Shown: piece after piece, positions 8,701 through 15,937 of the stretch | Layout: each line of letters begins with the position of its first letter | Numbering within the stretch: position 1 is the stretch's first letter | Assembly (NCBI RefSeq): GCF_013363995.1 | Contig: NZ_JABWGO010000005.1 | Coordinates: forward strand, 486,083 to 550,082 | Length of the DNA: 64,000 nt | Direction of reading: 5' to 3' | Source: Nonomuraea rhodomycinica | Lineage (GTDB): Bacteria; Actinomycetota; Actinomycetes; Streptosporangiales; Streptosporangiaceae | Made by a program: the position numbers and the translations under genes | The notes under the pieces: model-generated | Databases searched by the model: none | The model's input: the letters and a program-made list of their open reading frames with translations, nothing else | What the model was told of the DNA's origin: nothing

Positions 8701-9767
8701 CCCAGTGGGCCAAGGTCGACGGGCCCGGCGAGGCGTTCTTCACCGACCCGACGGGCACGAGCACGGTCGTCTCGTTCTCCGAGCCCGGCACGTACCGGCT
8801 GCGGCTCACCGCCTCCGACGGCGACAAGAGCAGCTCCGCGACCGTGACCGTGACCGCCACGGCCCAGGCCCAGCAGGTGAACGCGGCGCCCCGGGCCACG
8901 CCCACCGCCTCCTACACCTCCCCCTGGGAGAAGGTGACGGCCGTCAACGACGGCATCGACCCGCCGCGCTCCAACGACGGCGCCAACCCGCGCTGGGGCA
9001 CCTGGCCGCAGCAGGGCACGCAGTGGGTGCAGCTCGACTGGCCGTCGCCGGTGCGGCTGAACAAGGCCGAGGTGTACTTCTTCGACGACGACGGCGGCGT
9101 CCGCGTGCCCGCCTCGTGGAAGATCCAGCAGTGGGACGGGGACTCCTTCGAGGACGTCACCGGCGTCGCCTCCTACCCGACGGCGGTCGACGCCTACAAC
9201 GCCGTGTCCTTCGACACGGTCACGACCTCGAAGCTGCGCGTCCAGCTGGAGGCCGGCGGGGCGTCGGTCGGGCTGCTGGAGGTCAAGACGTACGAGGTCC
9301 CGCCGGACTCCGTCCGCCCCGTGCACGTCCCCACCCTGGCCGGGGCGCTGCCCGAGCTGCCGGCCACCGTGGAGACCGTGTACGCGGACGGCGCCCGCGG
9401 CTCGGCCGCCGTCACCTGGCAGCAGGTCACGCCCGAGCAGGTCAGGACCGGCGGCACCAGCTTCACCGTCGCCGGGCTCGCCGAGGGCGTCCGGCAGCCC
9501 GCCCAGGCCACCGTGTACGTCCGCACGACCGCGGCGGTGACCATCACCTCGATCGCCGAGGAGGCGGTCACGACCCGGGCGGGGGTGGCGCCGTCGCTGC
9601 CCGGGACCGTGGTGGCGACCTGCAACGACGGGTCGAAGGACAGCTCCGTGGCCGTCGCCTGGGAGGCGGTGGGACCGGAGCGGTACGCCCAGCCGGGCAC
9701 GTTCACGGTGACCGGCACGGTGGCGGGCACCACCGTCCAGGCCAAGGCGACCGTGACGGTCCGCTGA
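5730..9767 (+). CDS. Secreted multidomain glycosidase (MGH1-like barrel, two discoidin and two Big_4 domains)
   Basis: The TTG at 5730 behind GGAGGAG gives 1345 residues and a good signal peptide with likely cleavage after ASA at residue 27. Residues ~30-800 look like a glycoside hydrolase with an N-terminal beta domain and an (alpha/alpha)6 catalytic region related to the MGH1/GH63 group (YRWWLMRFNFLD, VPMFVQDLKYLRDP, DGKVELWPVDIGWD). Residues ~813-944 and ~1050-1190 resemble F5/8-type discoidin (CBM32-like) modules, with a PKD/cadherin-like module between them. Two Big_4 Ig-like repeats end the protein. It likely degrades an extracellular polysaccharide whose products feed the ABC transporter and GH127. 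The precise family and substrate are uncertain. Confidence 0.82.
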   Translation: MRRTLPCLVALTLAGGLLAGTPPAASAQAARTAGTAAQDPLGMPAFTGADPVPDEPVGYQPRRMMEEIYRKEKGGDSYWIDRMLARPGDDPAGTWLMSRGRALFMKEHDPKKIGFGGYVAYWESIDNRDAYTISFGTGLDEDVSKRLQMPSHWSGRYTGDGLAVGVKKFITHENVAVTTLEITNTGPATKDVPITVTSPYARTADGDRELTGAVFAKNRLTTIFPRLSGDGLKASDGTLKGSVTVAPGRTVRAKVQMGFVTDELPASRSEYDGYRGRSPEQALRRQLQDYNAWWARNIPYIDVPDENIKKFVYYRWWLMRFNFLDADIPGNDYQFPTSVEGALGYNNAIVLTVPMFVQDLKYLRDPIYSYGPWVSAGEVSRNSKYTDNPGDPENWSNSYTQYISAAALESYQIHGGQPAILRNLARYAEKDVHGQLAAYDSNDNGVIEYDREYMTGNDADAVSFHYYGRANERLEGAYVYANAMAAAQAYELTGDAAKAAEMRGVADKVRNGILTLMWDEQDKLFKHRDLQTGKLIPWKESNNYIPYATGLVPTDDPKYREALRLWADPAEYPIFPAYTANQKDKAEAAAAGNPGSNNFSQINSTRNFALFGKALRQYQSPYITAEQYKQLLYWNAWSQYVGGDTRYPDANEFWADWKPDTRTIGYRSWIHHTILGSSNWTVIEDVMGLRPRSDGKVELWPVDIGWDHFTVNGVDYRGKDLTIVWDKPGDGTRHYAGVPEGYSILVDGRRKVTLSGLAHATWDPATGKVEGGQAVYTEKAPSMKAPVQVELSGDRIEDLFQKAGVDLRSTRPDLVKAATASHGDPAGAVDGFTINEPYWDSKGSGRLQDWLELDLGSAQQVDRLRLYFFDDRKAGGHREPAFYAVQYQDGDTWKDVPGQARKPVHPRANLNEVGFPAVTARRLRVLVTHQPGYATGLKEVQAYRTGADPGPVVNRAPSVVAVADPAFSRPGQARIDAVVKDDALPSGKLTTQWAKVDGPGEAFFTDPTGTSTVVSFSEPGTYRLRLTASDGDKSSSATVTVTATAQAQQVNAAPRATPTASYTSPWEKVTAVNDGIDPPRSNDGANPRWGTWPQQGTQWVQLDWPSPVRLNKAEVYFFDDDGGVRVPASWKIQQWDGDSFEDVTGVASYPTAVDAYNAVSFDTVTTSKLRVQLEAGGASVGLLEVKTYEVPPDSVRPVHVPTLAGALPELPATVETVYADGARGSAAVTWQQVTPEQVRTGGTSFTVAGLAEGVRQPAQATVYVRTTAAVTITSIAEEAVTTRAGVAPSLPGTVVATCNDGSKDSSVAVAWEAVGPERYAQPGTFTVTGTVAGTTVQAKATVTVR

Positions 9768-9809
9768 CGGCCCGGTGACCGGCCCGGTGACGGCCGGCTG
9801 AGCCTGGGG

Positions 9810-9841
9810 CCGGGCTCCCGCCGCGAGGGGCGGGAGCCCGG
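9810..9841. terminator. Strong bidirectional hairpin between convergent operons
   Basis: A perfect 13-bp stem (9810-9822 with 9829-9841) and 6-nt loop lies between the glycosidase stop and the gvpK stop. There is no T run, as is common in actinomycetes. It can serve both convergent transcripts. Confidence 0.8.
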
Positions 9842-9852
9842 TCCCGGACGCG

Positions 9853-10209
9853 TCAGCGGCCCCCGTCCGGACCCTTGGGCACTTCCGGAACTCCGGGGTC
9901 CTGGGGCAGGAGGGTGCCGAGCGGGCCGAGGTCCAGGTTGAGGTCGGACGGCGACAGGCCGAACCGGTCGCACAGCTCGGTCATGGCGTCCTCCAGCCGC
10001 ATCAGCGTCAGGCCGAGCACCTCGACCTGCTCGTCGGACAGGTCGCCCTCCTCCATGCGACGTACGGACTGCCGCTCGACGAGCTGGCGCACCAGCTCCA
10101 CGAGGGTGAGCACGAGCCGGGACAGGTCGCGCTCGACCGCCTCCCGGTCGGCCTCGATCCGCAGGCGCGGCGAGCGCACCTCCCTGCCGGGCTCGTCCAT
10201 GGAGCTCAT
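9853..10209 (-). CDS. gvpK: Gas vesicle protein GvpK
   Basis: 118 residues matching GvpK: RLRIEADREAVERDLSRLVL, the VRRMEEGDLSDEQVEVLG motif, and the acidic end LNLDLGPLGTLL. GvpK is an accessory protein of gas vesicle assembly in the cytoplasm. It is the last gene of the operon; its ATG overlaps the gvpS stop (ATGA). The next ATG three codons inside is also possible. Confidence 0.95.
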   Translation of the reverse strand: MSSMDEPGREVRSPRLRIEADREAVERDLSRLVLTLVELVRQLVERQSVRRMEEGDLSDEQVEVLGLTLMRLEDAMTELCDRFGLSPSDLNLDLGPLGTLLPQDPGVPEVPKGPDGGR

Positions 10210-10481
10210 CGCCCCGGCTCGTACGGCTCGCGGTCCGTCCGGGTGGCGTGCCCGCGGACGGGGTCGTAGGCGCGGATCGGCTCGGACTCGCGGATCGACA
10301 TGAACAGGGCCCGCACCGAGATGCGGACGAGGTCGATGTCCGCGATCGACAGCACGATGTCCCCGCTCACGACCACGCCACCGGACAGCAACCGGTCCAG
10401 CAGGTCCACGAGGGCGACCCGTTCGGGCGGCAGCCGCCCCTCGGCGGCGAGCCGGTCCCCGCGCGTCTCCTCGAACGTCAC
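10206..10481 (-). CDS. gvpS: GvpA-family minor protein (GvpS)
   Basis: 91 residues of the GvpA/J/M/S family. The conserved core is VALVDLLDRLLSGGVVVSGD followed by IADIDLVRISVRALFMSI, an amphipathic beta-rich segment with the GvpA-like ending. The GTG start at 10481 overlaps the end of gvpL. Its position between gvpL and gvpK is that of gvpS in Streptomyces clusters. It would be a minor shell or nucleation component rather than the main rib protein. Confidence 0.88.
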   Translation of the reverse strand: MTFEETRGDRLAAEGRLPPERVALVDLLDRLLSGGVVVSGDIVLSIADIDLVRISVRALFMSIRESEPIRAYDPVRGHATRTDREPYEPGR

Positions 10482-11287
10482 ATCAGGTCCCCTCCACGCG
10501 GCCCGCCATCGCCCTCGTCGTCGAGCACGGCGAACGAGTACGGCGCCCAGGGGCCGGTGAGCTGCACGTCGCCGCCCGGACCGCGCAGCTCCTCCACGGC
10601 CCGCGCGAACTCCTCCCCCCGCTCCCGGTCCACCAGGTAGGCGCCGTTCAGCACCATCGACTCGGGACGTCCGGACAGCTGCGGGTCCTGGGCGCGGTGG
10701 CGGCGGCTCGCCACCGCGATGGAGCTGAGCGCGCCGTGGATGTCCTCGGCCCGGGCGCCGGCCCGCCGCCACGCCTCCTCGCGCCCGCGGATCTGCTCCT
10801 GGCGCCGCTTCAGGTACGCCGTGCCGGGCCGTTCCGGCGTCTTCCCGCCCTCTTCCTCGCGGGCGGGTTCCTCGCCGGCGGCCGCGTACACCTTCACGCC
10901 CCACTCCTGGCGCCCGGCCACGCGGGCGAGCGCCCGCGCGAAGTCGTCGCACCGCTCCTCCAGCAGCGCTTCCACCTGCTCGTCGCCGCTGTAGACCGTG
11001 ACCAGGCGCACGGGCACCACGGCCGCCTCCCGCGCCACCGCCTCGACGACGCGGTGGTGGGCGCGCGCGGTCTCCTCCAGCCAGTCGAGGTCCTCCATGG
11101 ACCGCCGCAGCGGCTCCTCGCCGAACTGGTCGAGCGGCACGGTGCTCACGTACGCGACCAGCCCGGCCCGCCCGATCGCGCGCACCTCGCCGCCCGCGAC
11201 GCCCTGGGGAAGCGCACCCTCGCGGCCGGAGTCCTCCTCGGCGGCGACGGCGTAGAGGTACGTGCCCGCACCCGGGTCAGCGGCCAC
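10478..11287 (-). CDS. gvpL: Gas vesicle protein GvpL/GvpF family
   Basis: 269 residues with the GvpL/F pattern: GTYLYAVAAEE near the N-terminus, an HHRVVEAVA helix with VVPVRLVTVY, and LTGPWAPYSFAVL near the end. The central region (residues ~145-185) is a Glu/Arg-rich helix. GvpL/F proteins are structural or assembly factors that bind GvpA. The GTG at 11287 overlaps the end of gvpJ by 11 bp. A second member of the family (gvpF) is in the same operon. Confidence 0.93.
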   Translation of the reverse strand: MAADPGAGTYLYAVAAEEDSGREGALPQGVAGGEVRAIGRAGLVAYVSTVPLDQFGEEPLRRSMEDLDWLEETARAHHRVVEAVAREAAVVPVRLVTVYSGDEQVEALLEERCDDFARALARVAGRQEWGVKVYAAAGEEPAREEEGGKTPERPGTAYLKRRQEQIRGREEAWRRAGARAEDIHGALSSIAVASRRHRAQDPQLSGRPESMVLNGAYLVDRERGEEFARAVEELRGPGGDVQLTGPWAPYSFAVLDDEGDGGPRGGDLM

Positions 11288-11771
11288 GGTCGTCCTCCTC
11301 CCTCTCCACCTCGCCGCGGACGGCGCGACGGCGGGAGCGCCCCTCGACCTGCCCCTCGACGACGCGACGGCCGGAACGCCCCTCCGCCTCGCCCTCGACC
11401 GCGCGACGGCCGGAACGCCCCTCCACCTCGCGGTCGGCGCGGCGGGAGCGCGGGTAGCCCTCCTCGAGCTCGGCGACCCGGTCGCGCAGCCGCCGGTTCT
11501 CCTCCTCCAGGCCGCGGTCCTTGCCGGTGAGCCACGGGTCGTGCTCCCACCAGTCGATGCCCATCTCCCGCGCCGTGTCCACCGAGGCGATGATCAGCCG
11601 CAGCTTGATCGTCAGCAGCTCGATGTCGAGGAGGTTCACCCGGATGTCACCGGCGATGATCACTCCCCGGTCGAGGACGCGTTCCAGGATGTCCCCCAGA
11701 TTGGTCGGCTCGCGCCCGCCCGAGGACGAGGGGTAGGCCTGGCGCCCGATTCCCGTCCGCGCTGGCTCCAC
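11277..11771 (-). CDS. gvpJ: GvpJ-like protein with in-frame 13-residue repeats
   Basis: About 164 residues. The N-terminal ~75 residues are GvpA/GvpJ-like (NLGDILERVLDRGVIIAGDI, then LLTIKLRLIIASVDTAREMG). A short coiled coil (LEEENRRLRDRVAELEEG) follows, then three 13-residue Arg/Glu repeats of the form (V/A)EGRSGRR(A/V)VEG. GvpJ is needed early in vesicle formation. The start is uncertain: GTG 11771 lies 6 nt after GAGAGGGG, while TTG 11777 in the same frame overlaps the gvpO stop. The repeated basic/acidic tail is unusual. Confidence 0.85.
   Translation of the reverse strand: MEPARTGIGRQAYPSSSGGREPTNLGDILERVLDRGVIIAGDIRVNLLDIELLTIKLRLIIASVDTAREMGIDWWEHDPWLTGKDRGLEEENRRLRDRVAELEEGYPRSRRADREVEGRSGRRAVEGEAEGRSGRRVVEGQVEGRSRRRAVRGEVEREEDDRGR
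11304..11420 (-). repeat. 39-bp tandem repeat (three units) in gvpJ
   Basis: Three consecutive 39-bp units (11304-11342, 11343-11381, 11382-11420) and a degraded partial fourth reaching about 11452. Each encodes 13 residues, so copy-number change would keep the reading frame. Confidence 0.85.
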
Positions 11772-11773
11772 GG

Positions 11774-12253
11774 TCAACCCCTCTCGCTGTCGCCGCTGCC
11801 GCGCCGGTAACGGCGCAGCCTCCGGTAGGAGAGCAGCCCGCCCTCCGCGTCCAGCTCGGCCTCGTACATCGCGAGGACGTCGCCGGACGACGGGATCCGG
11901 CGGTCCTCCACCACCTCGACGCCCACGGTCCACCCGCCGTCGGAGGGCTTGACCAGCGTGACGCCCTCGGGCTCGCGGGAGGTCAGCTCGGCGATGTGCC
12001 GTAGCCCGGCCTCGCCGGCGGTCGCCGCGGACAGCCGCCGGCCACGCCTCCGTGGCCGCTCCTCCTCGTAGTCGTCCTCCTCCTCGTCCTGGTAGTCGTC
12101 CGCTTCTTCGTCCTGGACGTCCTCGTCCTGGTAGTCCTCGTCGTTCTCGGCGGTCGGCTCGTCCGCGTCGTCCACGGCGTCCTCGTCCGGTGGGAGATCG
12201 TCCCGCTCGCGTTCGGACACGTCGTCCGTGCGGCTGCGTCGCCTGGCCGGCAC
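11774..12253 (-). CDS. gvpO: Gas vesicle protein GvpO with long acidic N-terminus
   Basis: The conserved GvpO domain is the C-terminal ~85 residues (ELTSREPEGVTLVKPSDGGW, VVEDRRIPSSGDVLAMYE, GGLLSYRRLRRYRRG). The first ~70 residues are almost entirely Asp/Glu with Tyr-Gln pairs (repeats like DYQDEE). I chose GTG 12253 because AGGAGG (12266-12261) sits 7 nt upstream and overlaps the gvpG stop. An ATG at 12304 in frame lacks such a site and would overlap gvpG by 47 bp. GvpO is an accessory or regulatory protein required for vesicle formation in haloarchaea; its role here is inferred. Confidence 0.88.
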   Translation of the reverse strand: MPARRRSRTDDVSERERDDLPPDEDAVDDADEPTAENDEDYQDEDVQDEEADDYQDEEEDDYEEERPRRRGRRLSAATAGEAGLRHIAELTSREPEGVTLVKPSDGGWTVGVEVVEDRRIPSSGDVLAMYEAELDAEGGLLSYRRLRRYRRGSGDSERG

Positions 12254-12257
12254 GCGA

Positions 12258-12575
12258 TCACCTCCTGCCCTCGTCCGGGCCGCCTTCGCCCGATCCGCCG
12301 TCATCAGAAGCGCCTTCGGCCGGGCCGGGTCCGGCGGGGGCCGTTCCGGCGGGCGGGCCGATCATCCTCGCCAGGACCTCGCGCATCCGCTCCTCCTGCT
12401 CCTCCTCGGAGATGAGTCCCTCGGCCGCGTCCCGCTCGATCTCCTCCAGCTCGCGCCGCACCGCGGCCGGGTCGCTCATCTGGCGCTCGACCTGCTCCTG
12501 GATCAGCTCACCGAGCCGGATCACTCCCTTGATCGGCGCCAGCGGCCAGCCGAACAGGAGACCGAGCAGGCCCAT
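12258..12575 (-). CDS. gvpG: Gas vesicle protein GvpG
   Basis: 105 residues; the N-terminal 75 are classic GvpG (GLLFGWPLAPIKGVIRLGEL, QEQVERQMSDPAAVRRELEE, GLISEEEQEERMREVLARM). A flexible Gly/Pro/Glu tail follows. GvpG is a small assembly factor. It lies directly between gvpF and gvpO with only a few bases separating them. Confidence 0.95.
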   Translation of the reverse strand: MGLLGLLFGWPLAPIKGVIRLGELIQEQVERQMSDPAAVRRELEEIERDAAEGLISEEEQEERMREVLARMIGPPAGTAPAGPGPAEGASDDGGSGEGGPDEGRR

Positions 12576-12581
12576 GCGCCC

Positions 12582-13379
12582 TCACCCCGCCGGCGTGACG
12601 ATGAAGTCGTACGGTGCGAGCGGCCCGAGCAGCCGCATCTGGACGCGGCCCTCCCACTGCTCGGCGAACCGGTCCAGCACCTCCTCCAGGTCCTCCTGGC
12701 GGTCCAGCTCCACGAGCAGCGCGATGTGGGCGGCGTCCTGCTCGTGGGTGGGCTCGCGGACGGACGTCAGGACGCAGACCGGGGCCAGCGCCTCCAGGAG
12801 CTCCTGCGTGTCGGCCTCGCGCTTGGCGCTGACGGCCTGGTTGACCAGCTCGCCGAGCTGGATGCGCGCCTCCCGGCCCGCGTCCTCCGGCAGGCTCCGG
12901 ACCTCCTCGCGCAGCCGCGCCACCTCCGGCTGCTCCTCCAGCACCTCGGCGAGGACGGCCCGCTCGACGTACCTGGCCTTGACGACGTACTCGGCGCGGC
13001 CCTCCAGCTCCTCCAGCGCCGTGCGGAAGTCGTCGTGGTGCGGCGCGAGCAGCTCCTCGACGACCGCCTCCGAGCTGGTCATCACCGCGCCGAAGCGGAT
13101 CGGCAGCACCGGCACCTCGGCCGCGGTGGCGTCAAGCAGCCGCTCGTGCGCCATGAGATCGTCGGGCGTGCCCAGGGGACGGCCCAGGACCAGCTCGCTG
13201 ACCAGCGCGCCGATCTCGCCGTGCCGGACGAGGGTGACCGCGGCGGACGGCTCGCCGACGCCGCGCGCCTCGTCCGACACCTGCACGTCGGCCGGCACGA
13301 TCCCGTACAGGTAGACGCCCACTGCGGTGTCCGGCGCGGACTCCTGCCCCTCCTGCCCGCGTGTGGAGGTGTCCGTCAT
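12582..13379 (-). CDS. gvpF: Gas vesicle protein GvpF
   Basis: 265 residues. GvpF/L motifs are clear: VGVYLYGIVPADV, MAHERLLDATAAEVPVLPIR, and the end LLGPLAPYDFIVTPA. GvpF binds the main shell protein GvpA and is thought to help add it to the growing vesicle. The ATG at 13379 is 3 bp from the gvpA stop. Confidence 0.95.
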   Translation of the reverse strand: MTDTSTRGQEGQESAPDTAVGVYLYGIVPADVQVSDEARGVGEPSAAVTLVRHGEIGALVSELVLGRPLGTPDDLMAHERLLDATAAEVPVLPIRFGAVMTSSEAVVEELLAPHHDDFRTALEELEGRAEYVVKARYVERAVLAEVLEEQPEVARLREEVRSLPEDAGREARIQLGELVNQAVSAKREADTQELLEALAPVCVLTSVREPTHEQDAAHIALLVELDRQEDLEEVLDRFAEQWEGRVQMRLLGPLAPYDFIVTPAG

Positions 13380-13381
13380 GA

Positions 13382-13795
13382 TCAGCTCTCCCCCCTGCGG
13401 CGGCGCCTCGGCCGCGCCTCTTCCTCGCTCCCGGAGCCGCCCATCAGGTCGTCGAGTTTCTCCGCCGCGGCCTCCAGCACCCCCTGGGCCGCGCTCTTGC
13501 CCTCTCGGGAGATCTTGTTCTGCTTGATGTTCTGCATCAGCTCGGGCAGCCCCTGGCCGCCCTGCTCCGAGATGTCCAGCCGGTTCACCGCCTCGGCGAA
13601 GCGCAGGTAGGTGTCCACGCTCGCCACCACGATCCGCGCGTCGATGGTCAGAAGCTCGATCCCCACCAGGGAGACCCGCACGTACGCGTCGATGACCAGG
13701 CCCTTGTCCAGGATGGTGTCGATCACGTCCGCCAGGCCCGACGCGGAGGGTCGCTGGGCTATGCCGCCACCGCCGCCCGCGGGCTGGATAGTCAT
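13382..13795 (-). CDS. gvpA: Main gas vesicle shell protein GvpA
   Basis: 137 residues. Residues ~18-72 are the conserved GvpA core (SGLADVIDTILDKGLVIDAY, VSLVGIELLTIDARIVVASV, DTYLRFAEAV). GvpA forms the ribs of the gas-permeable, water-excluding shell. A C-terminal extension of about 60 residues ending in an Arg-rich stretch is longer than in cyanobacterial GvpA but usual in actinomycetes. GAGGGGTGA lies a few nt before the ATG, a good ribosome site for a highly expressed product. Confidence 0.95.
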   Translation of the reverse strand: MTIQPAGGGGGIAQRPSASGLADVIDTILDKGLVIDAYVRVSLVGIELLTIDARIVVASVDTYLRFAEAVNRLDISEQGGQGLPELMQNIKQNKISREGKSAAQGVLEAAAEKLDDLMGGSGSEEEARPRRRRRGES

Positions 13796-13826
13796 ACGCT
13801 CACCCCTCGATTCTCACGCCACCGGC

Positions 13827-15020
13827 TCAGCCGCTCCGCGCGGCCGTCCGGCGACGCGCGGGACGCCGCGCCCGCGGCGCCTCCTCCTCTTCCTCTTCCT
13901 CCTCTTCGCCCTCTTCGCCCTCTTCGCCCTCGTCACCCCGGCCGACGGGCTGCTCCTCCTCTTCCTCCTCGCCCTCTTCCTCGGGCTCCTCTTCCTCGCC
14001 TTCCTCCTCTTCGCCCTCCTCGGGCTCCTCGCCCTCCTCGTACTCGCCCTCTTCGCCCTCGTACTCCTCGGGGCGCTCTTCCTCTTCGCCCTCTTCGCCT
14101 TCTGCGCCGCCTTCGCGCTCCCGTTCCTCGCGCATGGCGGTCTCGTGGTCCTTGGTGATCTCGCCGTCGTGGATCTCGCCGCGCCACCCGTCGTCGGCCA
14201 TCTCCTCCGGGTGCAGCATGACGTTCCGCATGATGTGCCGGGCCACGTGCTTGAGCTCCAGGCGCGCCCGCCTGCCCTGGGCCCGCCACAGGTTGCCCGT
14301 ACGCTCGAACAGCCCCTGCGGGTGGTATTCGAGGACGACGACGACGCGGGTCAGGTTGGGGGCGAGTTCGTGGAACGACACGGCCCCGTCGACCCAGCCC
14401 TTGGGGCCCTCCGAGCGCCAGATGATGCGGTCGTCCGGGATCTGCTCCTGGATCGTGGACTTCCAGTTCCGGTGCGACCAGAAGACCTGCGCCTTCCACG
14501 AGGTCTGTTCCTCGGACTCCTGGGTGACGCTGTCCACCTTCTTGGTGAAGGTCGGGAAGTCCTCGAACTTCGTCCACTGGTTGTAGACGATGCGGACCGG
14601 CGCGCCGATGTCGATCGTCTCGAAGATGTGGGTGAGCTTGAGCTTCCTCTTGCCGCCCTTGCCGCCCTTGCCCCCGCCGAACAGGCCGCCGAGCTTCTCG
14701 CCGACGGAGCCCGTGACGGCCTTCGTCGCCCCCTTCAGCAGCATCTTGCCGGGCGAGAACCCGCCGTCCTTGCCCCCGGTGAGCGCGCCGAGCAGCCCCG
14801 AGGCGCCGGCGCCCCCGGTGATGGCCTGGAGCAGCCCCGAGCCGTCGCCCTCGGCGACGTCGGTGAGCCGCCCCGTCATCTCCTCCAGCTTCTCGGTGAT
14901 GGACCCCAGGGCCCGCTCGGCCAAGGCCATGGCGAGGTCCTGCAGGGCGTCGACGACCTCGTTCCCAGGACCTTCCCTGGTGGACTCGTCGGTCCTCGAT
15001 GCGTCAGCCACCTGGCTCAC
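13827..15020 (-). CDS. SRPBCC (polyketide cyclase-like) protein of the gas-vesicle operon with long Glu-rich tail
   Basis: 397 residues in three parts. The N-terminal ~125 residues include an amphipathic helix and Gly/Lys stretches (GGLFGGGKGGKGGKRKLKL). Residues ~128-290 are an SRPBCC/START-like ligand-binding fold (IDIGAPVRIVYNQWTKFEDF, WKSTIQEQIPDDRIIWRSEG, EYHPQGLFERTGNLW). A tail of about 100 residues is nearly all Glu with Gly, ending in a basic patch. The GTG start overlaps the upstream stop (GTGA). A similar gene (gvpZ) occurs in Streptomyces gvp clusters as I recall them. A lipid or hydrophobic-surface role in vesicle assembly is speculation. Confidence 0.85.
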   Translation of the reverse strand: MSQVADASRTDESTREGPGNEVVDALQDLAMALAERALGSITEKLEEMTGRLTDVAEGDGSGLLQAITGGAGASGLLGALTGGKDGGFSPGKMLLKGATKAVTGSVGEKLGGLFGGGKGGKGGKRKLKLTHIFETIDIGAPVRIVYNQWTKFEDFPTFTKKVDSVTQESEEQTSWKAQVFWSHRNWKSTIQEQIPDDRIIWRSEGPKGWVDGAVSFHELAPNLTRVVVVLEYHPQGLFERTGNLWRAQGRRARLELKHVARHIMRNVMLHPEEMADDGWRGEIHDGEITKDHETAMREEREREGGAEGEEGEEEERPEEYEGEEGEYEEGEEPEEGEEEEGEEEEPEEEGEEEEEEQPVGRGDEGEEGEEGEEEEEEEEEAPRARRPARRRTAARSG

Positions 15021-15937
15021 CTCCGCGTCCTACTGGCCTGCGCGCTCTTCTCACCGGACTCGGCCTTGCGCCGGGCCGGCCGGGCGCCCGCCTTCTCCTC
15101 ACCGCCGGACGTCCTGCTCCCGGAGGACTTGCTCCCCGACGCCTTTCCTCCGGAGGACTTGCTTCCGGAGGACTTGCTTCCCGAGGCACGGGACGACGTG
15201 GAGGAGGCGGACGACCGGGAGGCCGACGACTTGCCGGTGGAGGACTTGCCGGTGGAGGTCGAGGACTTGCCGGTGGAGGTCTTGGACCCCGACGACCGGG
15301 TCGCGGTCCCGGAGACCCTGCCGACCGCCGACCGCACACCCGAGGTGCCGGCCGTGGCGGCCCGGCTCACGGGCGACCCGCCGGACGCGCCCTGCGCGCG
15401 CACCCGGGTGCCCTGCCCGCGCCGCCGTTCCTCGGCGGGCTCCTCCTCTTCTTCCTCTTCCTCCTCCTCTTCGTACTCGTCCTCGGGCTCCTCGCCTTCC
15501 TCGGGCTCCTCGGGCTCTTCGCCCTCTTCGTCCTCGTACTCGTCTTCCTCGCCCTCGTACTCCTCTTCCTCGTCGGAGGGCCGTGCACGGCCCCGGCGGC
15601 GCAGCGGGCCCGGAGGGCTCGGCGGGCTCGGGTGCCGCAGCGTCTCGGCGCGGTCGTGCAGCTTCGAGGTGAGGTTCTCCACCTGCTTGCTCGCGGCCGC
15701 CATGGCGGCCGCCTTGCCGACCTCCAGGAGCTCGCCCCGGAGCCGGTTGGTGATCTCCTCGATCTGGGGGGACGTGCCGAGCGCCTTCAGGCCCTGCTGC
15801 AACAGTCCGCCGCCGTTCTTGCGCAGCCGGCCCGCCGCCCCCGCCGCTGCCAGAGCGGCCGCCATGCGCAGTTTGCGACGCCGGCCGAGGCAGTAACCCA
15901 TGGCGAGGGCGAGCGCCACTCTGGACTTGTCACTCAT
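15017..15937 (-). CDS. First gene of the gas-vesicle operon: low-complexity protein with acidic and Ser/Lys blocks
   Basis: 306 residues. It begins with a short conserved, partly hydrophobic segment (GYCLGRRRKLRMAAALAAAG) and an amphipathic helix region to residue ~95. Next is an almost pure Glu/Asp block (residues ~122-172) and then a ~110-residue Ser/Lys/Gly block with repeats such as SSGSKSSGGK and STGKSS. The ATG at 15937 follows AAGGAG. It resembles GvpY-type proteins of streptomycete clusters in position and composition, but I cannot assign a function. The charge-block layout suggests a disordered protein able to phase-separate or to bridge shells, which is inference only. Confidence 0.75.
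   Translation of the reverse strand: MSDKSRVALALAMGYCLGRRRKLRMAAALAAAGAAGRLRKNGGGLLQQGLKALGTSPQIEEITNRLRGELLEVGKAAAMAAASKQVENLTSKLHDRAETLRHPSPPSPPGPLRRRGRARPSDEEEEYEGEEDEYEDEEGEEPEEPEEGEEPEDEYEEEEEEEEEEEPAEERRRGQGTRVRAQGASGGSPVSRAATAGTSGVRSAVGRVSGTATRSSGSKTSTGKSSTSTGKSSTGKSSASRSSASSTSSRASGSKSSGSKSSGGKASGSKSSGSRTSGGEEKAGARPARRKAESGEKSAQASRTRR

Noticed and set aside
11277..11933. Longer start for gvpJ at 11933
   Set aside because: It would lie inside gvpO in another frame; the GvpJ homology begins only after 11771.
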